The position numbers and the translations under genes are program-made. Source: Hanleya hanleyi (taxonomy: Eukaryota; Mollusca; Polyplacophora; Lepidopleurida; Hanleyidae). Taken from it: 64,000 nt of DNA. The DNA is taken from assembly GCA_036873755.1 (NCBI GenBank), contig JAVTVY010018799.1, forward strand, positions 1 through 64,000. The letters are read 5' to 3'. The notes below the pieces were generated by a model. The model ran no database searches. It was not told where the DNA came from and saw only the letters and a program-made list of their open reading frames with translations. Within the stretch, counting starts at the first letter, position 1. Each line of letters starts with the position of its first letter. This document shows, piece by piece, positions 18,482 through 28,200 of the stretch.

Positions 18482-19167
18482 ATGGCAGCGCACGGAGCAC
18501 TTGGGGAGCTTGCCTTGTTCCAACTCACTCCCCACGTCACCCTGATCGTCTATGACCATCAACTGCGGCTCATCGAAGAACATCCCCGAGAGGTGAAGCT
18601 ATGTTTAACCCTAGCAGGATGGACTCTGTTGACACGGTTGTTACAGGGAAAAGAGCCCGAAGTCGATTTCATGCACATGGGAGTAGGTGTCTACCTACGA
18701 AGTGGTAGAGATGATTCTTTTTTCCCCGGTTAGAAAAGCGGGGTGGTCTCTCTATCATACTCCGTCCGGCATTATGGCAGGCGCTGAAAGCTATTATCAC
18801 CGACGTCCACGACTTACTGCACCCCGACGCGAACTCTGTGGCTACCCGCACTCTTACACCTGGCTGCACCCTATTGTTGTACCCCAAACGAGTGGAGCTC
18901 ATCGGTGACGACAGTAGGTGTTGGTGTACGTCTGAACCCCAAGCGCGTGTCTCTTTGTCACCGGAAGGCTGGACTACCTTGAAACGGGTGTTGTTGGGTG
19001 ACCTGGACGGTGCTAGCATTCACCTGTGTGACGACGTCTACATTTTCCGTGGTCCCTATTTTGCTCGACTCCTCTGTCTGAAGCAAGGTGGTTTTACTCT
19101 GGACCCTGATCTATGGACAGCCTTGGAAAAAGTAGTCCCCATTGTCGATGAAGTACTATATCTATAG
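18482..19167 (+). CDS. Four-unit PC4-like protein, frame change at T TTT TTC
   Basis: Start ATG at 18482 has a good CCACCATGG context. Unit 1 has HVTLIVYDHQLRLIEE and LTLAGWTLLTRLLQG. Unit 2 starts GVGVYLRSG and, after the frame change at 18717-18723, continues SIILRPALWQALKAIITDV. Unit 3 has CTLLLYPKRVELIGDD and VSLSPEGWTTLKRVLLGDLD. Unit 4 has DDVYIFRGPYF and FTLDPDLWTALEKVVPIVDE. Each helix fits the PC4/p15 ssDNA-binding core pattern. PC4 works as a dimer, so internal duplication could make a pseudo-dimeric or tetrameric protein. E2 carries the same two modules as separate genes. The frame change sits on a canonical -1 slippery heptamer but could be a lost T. Confidence 0.6.
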
Positions 19168-19200
19168 GATGCACACAGGCTAGAGTGTCAGTGTCTACTC

Positions 19201-20372
19201 ATGAAGCGAACACACAACAGCGCAACCCGGTGGGGCAGGAAGAGGGGGATAGGCACCCGAAAGGGAATGAGAAAAGCTGGGCGGCAGGAATCCACGTGGC
19301 GTACCACTGTGAACAAGGTGTTAACAGATTTGTATTACAACCCTACCAGTCCAGCCGCTTATAGCGCTGTGGGAGCGCTCGCTCGAGCTGCACATTCCCA
19401 AGGCATCAGTCGAACTGAAGTTCGAGAATGGTTAAAAACCCAAGACACTTATAGCTTACATCGAGCAGCCCGACGACATTTTCGCCGTAACCGAGTCATC
19501 GTAGGAGGCGTAGACGCACAATGGCAGGCCGATTTGGTCGATATGAGTCGATTTGCACCCCACAATGATGGACATCGGTACATGTTGACCTGTATCGATA
19601 TTTTATCCAAGTACGCATGGGTACTGCCCATCCGGACCAAAACAGGAGAGAATCTGGTACGTGCGTTCCAGCAGATTTTCAAGACGGGACGCAAACCCCT
19701 CTATTTGCAAACGGATGAAGGCACAGAATTTCTCAACCGTCACTTTCAAGCCTTTCTTAAGAAACAGAAGGTGTTTTTCTTCCATACGTACAACGAGACC
19801 AAAGCCTCTGTCGTCGAACGATTCAATCGCACCTTCAAAGGACGAATGTACAAGTATTTTACCGCCAAAAACACCCGACGGTACATCGATGTGCTACCTC
19901 AACTGGTCCAAGGGTACAATCGAGCCTATCATCGCAGTATCCAGCGAACTCCCCTCGATGTGACAGAACGCAACGAACATCAAGTGCGCCGTACGCTGTA
20001 CTCGATAGACCCCAGCCCACTCACGTCACCCCGTTACAAACGCGGATATGTGGTGCGGATCAGTAAAGTCAAAGGGCAATTTGAGAAAAGTTACGTGCCC
20101 AACTGGAGTGACGAGCACTTTGTCATCGTTCGCCATAAGCCTCGACATCCACACGTCTATCAACTGGAAGATCTACAAGGAGAAACACTGCAAGGCACTT
20201 TTTACGAGGCAGAATTACAACCGGTGGTGAAAACACGGAAAGACTACTACACGGTGGAAAAGATTTGAAAATGGAACGTCGACGTGGCATCCCCTATCAT
20301 TTCGTCAAATGGCAAGGTTGGCCCAGTTCGTTTAATTCCTGGGTCTCAGCCCGTGACATGAAACGGCTATAA
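19201..20372 (+). CDS. Polinton integrase (rve) with C-terminal chromodomain in a shifted frame
   Basis: The integrase inserts element DNA with a 6-bp stagger. The main frame (19201-20268, 355 residues) has an N-terminal basic helical region. The DDE core follows: first Asp in QADLVDMSRF (about residue 112), second Asp in LQTDEGTEFLN, and Glu in ASVVERFNRTFKG. An SH3-like C-terminal segment follows (YVVRISKVKGQFEKSY). The frame stops at 20266-20268, but the frame one base back carries a chromodomain (YHFVKWQGWPSSFNSWV) ending at 20372. Polinton integrases normally have this domain fused, so a one-base loss in a T run at 20263-20266 is likely. Catalytic residues are all present. Confidence 0.9.
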
Positions 20373-20374
20373 AT
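20368..20374 (+). promoter_or_regulatory. TATA box of the Thr-rich membrane protein gene
   Basis: TATAAAT overlapping the chromodomain stop, 42 bases before the ATG at 20417. Confidence 0.4.
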
Positions 20375-20416
20375 TCTATCTCACATCGCCTACACCCTTC
20401 AGTGTAGGGTTGTACC

Positions 20417-21037
20417 ATGGATAGTGCACATTTACCCTTACTGCTACAGACTCGAAAAGGACAAGTCGGTACCGTGGTGTGTCTAGTAGTGCTTCTGGGT
20501 ACCTTATTTGGAGGAGTGTTCTACGATTTGGCGTACCTGATATCCTGTTTCTCCACCATTCGTCCAAGTGCTGCTCCACCGGGGGTCCCACCTCAACGTC
20601 AAGTGCAATCACCCAACACCACCACCACCACCACCACTCTCTCTCCTACGACCCTGCGGACCCGAGCACCACACACCCAGTCCACTACGCGGTCTAGTCC
20701 TCTTTTCACCCGCCAGCCTCCCGTATCTACCCTCAGAAGCGGACCGTCCACCAGATCACGGCAACCTAGTACACCCACCACCACCACCACCACCACGACG
20801 CCAACACCTAGAGTGGGACGAGTACCACGTTTATTCAGAAGCGAACCCTCCGCATCAGAGGCACCCAGATCACGACAACCACTCACCACCACCACCAACA
20901 CCACGACGCTAACACCTAGAGGGGGATCCGGTGAATCACGTTTACCACGGCAACGGTACCCGCACGACTACGACTCCCGGTGGGATCCACGACAACGGTG
21001 GTGGGCCTCTGAACGCCGGGCGCAAATCACCAAATAA
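20417..21037 (+). CDS. Single-pass membrane protein with Thr/Pro-rich stalk
   Basis: 206 residues. A 16-residue N-terminus ends in RKGQ, then comes a strong transmembrane segment (VGTVVCLVVLLGTLFGGVFY, about residues 17-37). The rest is a long Thr/Pro/Ser/Arg stalk with two poly-Thr tracts (TTTTTTTLSP; TTTTTTTTPTP) and a basic Arg/Trp-rich end. The mucin-like stalk suggests heavy O-glycosylation if exposed, but topology cannot be fixed from sequence. No family is recognised. It overlaps an extended reading frame of the ATPase gene and sits where Polintons often carry variable membrane proteins. A spike or envelope role is speculation. Confidence 0.55.
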   Translation: MDSAHLPLLLQTRKGQVGTVVCLVVLLGTLFGGVFYDLAYLISCFSTIRPSAAPPGVPPQRQVQSPNTTTTTTTLSPTTLRTRAPHTQSTTRSSPLFTRQPPVSTLRSGPSTRSRQPSTPTTTTTTTTPTPRVGRVPRLFRSEPSASEAPRSRQPLTTTTNTTTLTPRGGSGESRLPRQRYPHDYDSRWDPRQRWWASERRAQITK

Positions 21038-21044
21038 AAACGCA

Positions 21045-21659
21045 ATGGATCCTCGGTGGCAGCATCCCTTCACGTGTCTCATCGCTGGACCGACCGGGTC
21101 GGGAAAAACACACTTCGTTCAACGGCTCATCCAACACGGGTCAGCCCTCATTTCTCCTCCCGTGGCTCACATCCTGTGGTTTTATGGAGCTTGGCAACCT
21201 GCGTACGAGGAACTGACACGCCTCCCTGGACTCACCTTGGTGGGAGGATTACCCCCAGAGGACACCCCAGAAGACACGTTGGTCGTGGTAGACGATCTAA
21301 TGACCGAATCGGACAGTCGAGTCACCCGTCTCTTTACCAAAGGAAGCCATCATCGTCGGTTGAGCATCATCTACATCGTGCAGAATCTCTTCAGTAAGAA
21401 CAAAGAGCACAGGAACATTAGTTTGAATGCTCAGTATGTGGTCTTATTCAAAAGCCCCAGAGACGCATCACAAATTATGCACCTGGCGAAACAGATGTAC
21501 CCTAAAAACACGGCCTTTGTGCGGGAAGCCTTTGAAGATGCCACCCAAGGGGCTCACGGGTATCTACTCATCGACTTGAAACAAGAGACACCCTCGGCAC
21601 TTCGATTGCGCATCCACATTTTTCCCGGTGAGTTGCAGAAGGTGTACACACCCAAATAA
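21045..21659 (+). CDS. Genome-packaging ATPase (A32/FtsK-HerA type)
   Basis: 204 residues from the ATG at 21045. Walker A is AGPTGSGKTHF (about residues 12-22) and Walker B is TLVVVDDLM (about residue 86). FTKGSHHRRLSIIYIVQNLF follows, with the sensor-like Gln/Asn. This is the conserved Polinton/adintovirus motor that pumps DNA into the capsid. Length is typical. It precedes the capsid genes. A homologue with an altered Walker A is fused to a zinc finger in E3 (44211). Confidence 0.95.
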   Translation: MDPRWQHPFTCLIAGPTGSGKTHFVQRLIQHGSALISPPVAHILWFYGAWQPAYEELTRLPGLTLVGGLPPEDTPEDTLVVVDDLMTESDSRVTRLFTKGSHHRRLSIIYIVQNLFSKNKEHRNISLNAQYVVLFKSPRDASQIMHLAKQMYPKNTAFVREAFEDATQGAHGYLLIDLKQETPSALRLRIHIFPGELQKVYTPK

Positions 21660-21697
21660 AAGAAGCAACAACCCCCTCTAGCATTCACTTCCTCATC

Positions 21698-21820
21698 ATG
21701 TCTGCACGGATACGCAAGCACGCGCCGGCCCTCCGCGTATTACGCAGCGCGCCACCGGAGGTGGGCCGGGCCCTGGTGCGCGGCGCGGACCCAGACTTCT
21801 TGGTATGTGCTTTAGAATAG
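21698..21820 (+). CDS. Small basic ORF (40 residues), possible exon or truncated Polinton small protein
   Basis: Too short for standard gene calls. It encodes a basic peptide with LRVLRSAPPEVGRALVRGAD, a pattern I associate with a small conserved ORF in Polinton-like elements that usually continues further. Here it stops at 21818-21820. The sequence GTATGTG at about 21802 looks like a 5' splice donor, and an acceptor-like TGACGCAG lies near 21855, so a spliced product is possible. G+C content is high compared with neighbours. Low certainty. Confidence 0.35.
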   Translation: MSARIRKHAPALRVLRSAPPEVGRALVRGADPDFLVCALE

Positions 21821-21864
21821 GTTAACCAGAGGACTATTGTGTGAAGTCATGTGACGCAGTCAGT

Positions 21865-22665
21865 ATGTCGGCACCTCTTTCCACTTCCCTTATATGTGTT
21901 GTAATTGGTACGGTGTTGTTTCCTGACAACACCTTGGCCAAGTACGTGACTCAATTACCGCAACCGTTGCATTTACCTGGACGGTGGGAATGTGGACTGG
22001 TGGATATTCAATACCCTTACTCGTGGTACAACGTACGAGGCCAAGAAGTATGGTACGAAGTGACCTACGAAGGCAAAGTACACCGACTCACTCGCCCCGA
22101 AGGCCAATACGATACACCCAAGACGTTCATAGAGGGTCTGCTCACCTTGTTGCATTATAAGTCTCTACGGGAGGTGACGAATAATTCAAGACCCCTGAAA
22201 GCCTATCCCTTCAAGAATCACGTGATCTTCGATGTCAACACACACAACGACAAGTCCTGTATCCTGCTCAGCCCCAACGTGGGTGTGAAACTCAGTCCCA
22301 GACTGCAGCAAATGTTAGGTCTGCCTTACAGCGTCTACACGGGTCCCACCACCGACAACGGTGACGTTGTGATGGATATGAACGTAGGTATGTACGGACT
22401 CTACGTCTACTCGGACGCAGTGGACAGCCATATTGTGGGCGATGTGAACATACCTCTGTTACGGGTGATACCCATTAAAAAGAAGTATGGCGATCAAGTC
22501 ACCCAGAGTTTCAACCACATACTCTACCTGCCCGTACGACATACCGATATCAACACGATCACGGTGGATATAAGAGATGACACGGGACACCCGGTCGCAT
22601 TCGAACGAGGGAAAGTGGTGCTGACACTTCATTTCCGACAAGCCCGTTCTCCTCACTTCGTATAA
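21865..22665 (+). CDS. Penton / minor capsid protein
   Basis: About 266 residues from the ATG at 21865; the frame is open slightly further upstream. Features match the Polinton minor capsid (single jelly-roll penton) protein. The N-terminal block LHLPGRWECGLVDIQYPYSW follows a Leu/Pro-rich start, a central ITVDIRDDTGHPVAFERGKV block closes the protein, and the C-terminus LTLHFRQ is a strand. It would form the vertices of the icosahedral capsid together with the capsid protein at 23069. Its stop shares one base with the start of the next gene (TAATG at 22663-22667). No break seen. Confidence 0.85.
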   Translation: MSAPLSTSLICVVIGTVLFPDNTLAKYVTQLPQPLHLPGRWECGLVDIQYPYSWYNVRGQEVWYEVTYEGKVHRLTRPEGQYDTPKTFIEGLLTLLHYKSLREVTNNSRPLKAYPFKNHVIFDVNTHNDKSCILLSPNVGVKLSPRLQQMLGLPYSVYTGPTTDNGDVVMDMNVGMYGLYVYSDAVDSHIVGDVNIPLLRVIPIKKKYGDQVTQSFNHILYLPVRHTDINTITVDIRDDTGHPVAFERGKVVLTLHFRQARSPHFV

Positions 22666-23069
22666 TGTACGTGCCTTACCAGTGCCATACGCCCAGCTAT
22701 GCCGACTACTACAAGAAACAAACGGGAGGGAGCTTGCCCATCTTTAGCGGTGCCCGCATGCAACGAGGTCACGGATTGGGTAACATACTGGGCAGCATCG
22801 TGAAAACGTTCTTGCCCTTGGTGACACGGGGTGTCAAAGCGGTGGGTAAACAAGCGGTACGCAGTGGATTGCACGTGACCGGTGATGTCTTGGGAGGCAC
22901 AGCACCCCGACAAGCCTTCAAACGACGGGCTAAAGAAGCAGGCAGCGTCTTGATCGCCAAAGCCCTTAAAAGACAACCACGGGTACAGCGAAGAGTCATT
23001 CGACGACAGACACACCGACGACGCACACCCCGGAAGAAGAAGAAGAGTAGGAGAGACATCTTCGCATAA
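22665..23069 (+). CDS. pX/pVI-like basic core protein
   Basis: 134 residues. After a Tyr-rich N-terminus comes a Gly-rich amphipathic stretch (GHGLGNILGSIVKTFLPLV, about residues 35-53), the hallmark of adenovirus pX/pVI-like virion peptides in Polintons. A strongly basic tail follows (RRRTPRKKKKSRRD), suited to packaging DNA and to membrane activity after protease release. No obvious adenain consensus site was identified. It overlaps its neighbours by one base on both sides (TAATG), suggesting a tightly packed structural cluster. Confidence 0.75.
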   Translation: MYVPYQCHTPSYADYYKKQTGGSLPIFSGARMQRGHGLGNILGSIVKTFLPLVTRGVKAVGKQAVRSGLHVTGDVLGGTAPRQAFKRRAKEAGSVLIAKALKRQPRVQRRVIRRQTHRRRTPRKKKKSRRDIFA

Positions 23070-24376
23070 TGGCATTCATTAACTCCGAGTCGTGTCCGTC
23101 TACCAACAGTGAATTGGATTTGTGGACTATTCCACCCACCCAGACCAGTGTGGCCGAAGGACGTTGGGTAGAACATCGACCCCTGGCTAGCCTGACGGGT
23201 ACGGGACCCGTGGAATTTACCATTGAAAACAAAGATACGGCCTACCTGGATTTAGCCCACACCTACTTGTACGTGAAAGCCAAAATAGTGGACGAAGCCG
23301 GGGACCCCATCGGCGAGGATGCGGTAGTAGGCCCGGTGAATCTTTGGCTGCACTCCTTGTTCCAACAGGTGGATATCAGTCTGGACGATAAACTCATCAG
23401 TACGTCCACCAATACGTACCCGTACCGAGCCTACATGGAGACGCTGTTGTCGTACGGCGAAGATGCCAAAAAATCACACTTGCAAGCTTCACTGTACTAC
23501 AGGGATACACCCAATGCCATGAATAGCGTGGCCGCAAACAATAATGGGTTCGGCCATCGCAGGCAGTTTACAGCCACTAGCAAGTCCGTCGATATGATGG
23601 GACGACTGCACGCCGATCTATTCCTGCAAGACCGCTACATGATGAACGGTGTATCCATCAAGATCAAGTTGATCCGTTCCCCACCTACGTTTGCCTTGAT
23701 GGCCGATGGAGATGAACCCAAATACAACATCGTCATAGAAGATGCAGCCCTGTTTGTCCGTATGGTGGATTTGTAACAGGGTGTGTTGCTGAGTCACATG
23801 GAAGCCTTATCGAAAAAACCAGCCCTGTACCCCATCCGACGCGTACAGACCAAGGTGTTCTCTGTGCCAGCAGGTACGATGATGGCCAATCGTGAAAATT
23901 TATTTCTAGGGGATCTCCCTAAACGTCTTACCCTGGCGTGTGTGACCAACACCGCTTTCAATGCTGGGTGGGTGGAGAATCCGTTCAACTTTCAACATTT
24001 CAACCTCAACTTTTTGGCACTGCACGTGGCCGGCCATCAAATTCCAGCCCGCCCGTTACAACCGGATTTTGGTAACCAAAACTATGTGCGGAGCTACCTG
24101 AACCTGTTTACAGTCACAGGACAAAACAACCAGGACGAAGGAAATAACATCACTCGACGAGATTTTGCCCGTGGGTACACTTTGTTCGCCTTCGACCTCA
24201 CCCCCACCTTGGAACACGGTCATCAACTGGCCTTGCTCAAGAAAGGAAACCTACGGTTGGAACTGCGTTTCGCCGTCGCTCTAGCCCAGACCATTAACGT
24301 GATTTGCTACGCCGAGTTTGATAACGTCATCAGCGTGGATCAGCAAAGAAGCGTCCTGTGTGACTACGCCAGCTAG
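23069..24376 (+). pseudogene. Major capsid protein (double jelly-roll), one in-frame stop
   Basis: Homologous over about 435 residues to Polinton/adintovirus hexon-like capsid proteins. The first half has LDLWTIPPTQTSV, DLAHTYLYVKAKI, LFQQVDISLDDKLIS, PYRAYMETLLSYG and FLQDRYMMNGVSIKIKL. The second half has HMEALSKKPALYPIRRVQTK, YVRSYLNLF, NNITRRDFARGYTLFAFDLT and ICYAEFDNVI. A TAA at 23774-23776 interrupts the frame exactly between the two jelly rolls, at the VDL/GVLLSH junction. Both sides are in the same frame, so it is a point mutation, not an indel. Without read-through only the N-terminal half would be made. Confidence 0.9.
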
Positions 24377-24380
24377 AGTC

Positions 24381-24857
24381 ATGGATACAGAGCAGCTGAT
24401 GGGCATACTCCAGCGAGTTCCTCGGATACCCTTTCGAGGTGTGTTTCCACGCAATGTGTTTCCCACCCACTCCACCACCCCTGCAGCCTACATCCTGAAT
24501 ACAGACCCTGGGTCTCGACCCGGTGAACATTGGGTGGCTGTGTACGTGGACACCCTGGGCCAAGGCGATTACTTTGATTCCTACGGACTTGCACCCCTGC
24601 ATCCCGATTTGGTGAAGTTCATGGACGTATCTACTACAGTGTGGCGTTGGAATACTCAAAGATTACAAGGACTCTTGAGTAGTGTCTGCGGACAGTACTG
24701 TGTGTTTTATCTCACTCACCGGAGTAGAGGACATTCTATGCAAACGATCGTACACATGTTTGATGATTATTGTCAAGCCGAAGACCGTGATGTACTCGTC
24801 TATGACTGGACTGCCTCTCGTTTTAATGTGCATGCTCCATTTCTCTGGTTAACTTAA
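24381..24857 (+). CDS. Adenain-type maturation protease
   Basis: 158 residues from the ATG at 24381, four bases after the capsid gene stop. Cysteine protease of the adenovirus protease (C5) family: His in GEHWVAVYVD (about residue 51), Asp in YFDSYG (about residue 68) and Cys in SSVCGQYCVFYL (about residues 105-112), the order and spacing expected. It would cleave the capsid-associated precursors during virion maturation. No break. The downstream AATAAA near 24939 probably ends the plus-strand transcripts. Confidence 0.93.
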   Translation: MDTEQLMGILQRVPRIPFRGVFPRNVFPTHSTTPAAYILNTDPGSRPGEHWVAVYVDTLGQGDYFDSYGLAPLHPDLVKFMDVSTTVWRWNTQRLQGLLSSVCGQYCVFYLTHRSRGHSMQTIVHMFDDYCQAEDRDVLVYDWTASRFNVHAPFLWLT

Positions 24858-24935
24858 TTGATTCAATGCACTGCGCAGTACTATTGTTTTTTATGTTATG
24901 ACGTTGTTGTTCTGACGTTCATTGATGTTCATTGA

Positions 24936-24950
24936 TGTTGAATAAAAAAA
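24936..24950 (+). terminator. Polyadenylation signal of the E1 plus-strand genes
   Basis: GAATAAAAAAAGATTC about 80 bases after the protease stop, in a gap between converging gene sets. Confidence 0.5.
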
Positions 24951-25017
24951 GATTCATGAAAAACACAAAATGATGGTTTTGACTTTTTTCTATTTAAGTG
25001 AACAAGAAGGGTTAGAC

Positions 25018-25072
25018 TATGTACAATAGAATACAGGTGGTATGTACAATAGAATACAAGTGGTATGTACAA
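25018..25072. repeat. Tandem 23-bp repeat
   Basis: TATGTACAATAGAATACAGG TGG occurs twice with one difference, then a partial third TATGTACAA. It lies beside the tRNA-like sequence. Confidence 0.6.
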
Positions 25073-25078
25073 AAAATC

Positions 25079-25157
25079 TGTCAGGAGTAGGATTCGAACC
25101 TACGTTCTGCATTTCGCAGACCAGCACTGTTAACTGGCGCCCGGCGGCCATCCTGAC
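25079..25157 (-). tRNA. tRNA-Leu-like pseudogene with shortened D-arm
   Basis: Minus strand. The acceptor stem GTCAGGA pairs with TCCTGAC; a full T-arm GTAGGTTCGAATCCTAC and a long-variable-arm-like TCTGCGAAATGCAGA hairpin are present, as in class II (leucine) tRNAs. The D-loop is too short by about 9-10 bases and the anticodon arm does not fold cleanly (CCAG TTAACAGTG CTGG), so it is probably nonfunctional. It sits between the protease and PolB 3' ends of E1. Confidence 0.55.
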
Positions 25158-25204
25158 TTTACAGTTTTTAACTCGTGTATCAAAAGTGATATAGTTCGAA
25201 ATTT

Positions 25205-28200
25205 TCACAAGTCCAGGTAAGTGGTACTGATGCCATCGGGAAGGACTTTCCGTTTCGGGTAAAAGAAAGTAAAGGCGTCTCGTTGCTGGATGTACGTCCG
25301 CATTTGGTGGTCCACCACACGAAATCCTCGGTTAGTCCCACTCGCATTGGCCTGGCTTTGCAGCACGTTCAGGTACAAGGCTTTGTCGATGTTGGGATCG
25401 CGCCGGTTCACCCCTTTGCAGCTAAACTTATTTTCGTCTCCACCGTAACAGTAATACGTCTTGGAGGAGAGAGCAATCATAGCATCCCCACTCCACTCCA
25501 GCTTGAAGAGGCCCGGCGTACGCTTATCGTACTGGTAATGGTCACGTCGAGGTAGCCACTGGTCCCGTTCCGCTTCATACTGTGCACGTAACTCGGGTTT
25601 CCCCAGGGACTCCCAATCCGCATTAGAGACTGCCATGTAGGCCGAGTCCGTATCCATCTCCATGAGTTGCCAGTCTGATGGATTAAAATACACACCCATG
25701 AAATCATACAGAAACTGGAGCATCCTCAGCTTGGCCACCTGGTATACCATACATCCAATCTGGAGGGGCAGGTTGTAACGGATAGTCTTTTTAGCTAAAG
25801 TGATTTCATAGGTGTCGTCATCGATGACCTCCACGGAGCGAAACAGAGGAGAATTCACTTTTTTGCGGGCTTGTGAGGTAGTACAGATGTTCACGTTCAC
25901 GTGCTTATCCTGGTTCGTGACCGTTTTGCCATAATAGCCATTGCCCGTCAATTTCCACGATTCACCGATGATGGCCTTACTCGGGTCTTGATCACCTTGA
26001 CGACGGGCAGACGTCACGATGTCGGCATTCTCCGCAAAACAGGCGTTGGGTACGTACTGTATCACTTGGTATATTTTCGTAATTTCCAGACCGTGGCTCA
26101 TGTACCACTGCAGCAGAGGAGTGCCCAGCAAGATTTTCTCTGCCCACATACTGCAAATCAACATCCGTCGAGGTCGAGGCAAACATTCGTGTTGCTCAGC
26201 ATAGGCCCCCATGGTGTCTCCAATATCATCCCGACCCACCAGCGTGTTCCTAAAGATGGGAGGGCACTGGGCGAAGAGGGGCTTGAGAGTGTCGGGAACA
26301 TGCAAATCACATTCGACAAAGCGGTAGAGGTTCCCAGAACGAATGGCGTCGAACATCTGTGGCAGACTCAGGAGTCGCCGACGACTGAGCGGGTACTCGC
26401 GCTCTTTTAGGAAACGCCGTAAATGTGGCCGGGCCTGGCATATGGTATGAAATTCACACTCTCACATTTCGATAAGATGGTATCCTCTCTCTTTCACATA
26501 ATCGCCGTTCTCCTGCACTTCTTCCCGTAATTCTTCCGGTGTTTTTCCACGTCGTTCGTTGAAGCGTCCAGCGATGAAATGGCATCCGTGGCCGTGCCAA
26601 TAGCAGCCGTAAAATTGGAATACGGTCGGTGTTCTACCCACCAGGGCAAACCCATCGACGGGGAGTCGACGATCTCCTATGCGCTTCTCTGTGGCGTTGG
26701 TCTGATGGCGTATATAAATTCCCCGTCGATAGGCTTCCCAATCCAACCACTGGTCAGCCAGATGCTTGTAGGGAGTGCGTTGCGGTGTGAAATGCTGGCC
26801 TTCCGCCAACCAACGTGTATAATGTCCACTGGGCATAGGTTGGGCCAGAGACCACAGGTACAAGGCATTTGCATCGAAACCGATGATTTTAGCACAGGGT
26901 TTTCCACCGGGGAGAGTAGTGACGTCCTTCTCGTGATAACGGTGAAAAATAAGACTAGGTCCGCCGACGATGTTCTGCTTTAGACAATCATGCATGTCCG
27001 CATCTTTTTGCTGTATCAGCGAGAAGTACGTAGGACACTCTTGAAAAAGATGGCGAAGCGCCAGACCCGGTAAACTCAAGGACTCCTTGAAGATGTCGAC
27101 TTCCATCTCACGACGAAAGAGTTGAACCATTTTCTCGGCCGCTTCCAGGAAAGGAACCACATCTAAGTTATTATACTGTAGCGGATTTCCACTAGGGGTA
27201 ACTCTTACCCTTAATTTCCTAAGTTCACTTTTTCGCTGCCACCATATATTACTTCAAGGTAAGTTATTTTTTTTAGTTTTCAAACTTGTTTGCTTTAATT
27301 TACCCTAAATGTCTGACTTGGTTGATTCTCTTATTTTATTAGACTAGCTCTGTTTATTTCTTCTGTCAAGCTTGTCTGTTTACTTCTCGCTGTTTACCAG
27401 GTCTGTAACTTTGTTAACTTCGTCCATTAACTTCATCTGTTAACTTCTTCTGTTAACTTCCTCTGTTAACTTCTTCTGTTAATTTCATCTGTTCTTGGTA
27501 ACGTTCGAGCTTACTCAATGGAGACGCCGCTACTAGGTAGGTTCGTATTTATTTATCTTAATATATTTCAGCTGTAGTTTGTCAAGTCCGTCTGACTGGT
27601 CGTAGTCACATGTTATTTCAAATTCTCAACTTATCCTCAAAAATCATCAATTGTCCAAACAAATTGTTCAAATTCAACATTAACAAGTCTCCAAATTTAT
27701 TTACAGAATGTACAACATCTTTCTTTATGCCAGTTATTATTCTGAAGTACCGTATCTCAATTTTCAGCTTCTGTTATAAAAGTTCCTAGGGTACTATTCT
27801 TACGGGTACTTTTAGGTTGGTATTTGTAAATATGAAAGTTCCTGGGGTAATTTTGTATGGGGTAATATTTCCCCACCAAGATAGGCAACACTGAAATGTT
27901 CCTAAAGATATATTTTCCTAGAAGGTAATTCCTTGAGGGTAATTCCTTGAAGGTAATTTCTTGAGGGTAATTTCTTGAAGGTAAATCCTTGAGGGTAATT
28001 TCCTGAAGGTTAATCCTTGAGGGTAACTACTTGAAGGTAAGTACTCTACAAGGTAATTCTTTAATAAATTTGTACTTGCTGGATCTTAATCTTGTGTTCT
28101 TTATTTACCATAAATATTCAATAATCAGCACTTCAACCGTGTGTATGTATTTAGTGTGGCTAGGAGATGTTTGCCCTTCGCCTCTCCGAGACCGAATGTT

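Noticed and set aside
18717..18723. Certain programmed ribosomal frameshifting
   Set aside because: The heptamer is canonical but other E1 and E2 genes show similar one-base losses without one, so it is reported only as a possibility.
20599..20904. Minus-strand Val-rich frame
   Set aside because: Antisense of the poly-Thr codons in the membrane protein gene.
22769..23176. Minus-strand frames opposite the pX-like and capsid genes
   Set aside because: Shadows of well-supported plus-strand genes.
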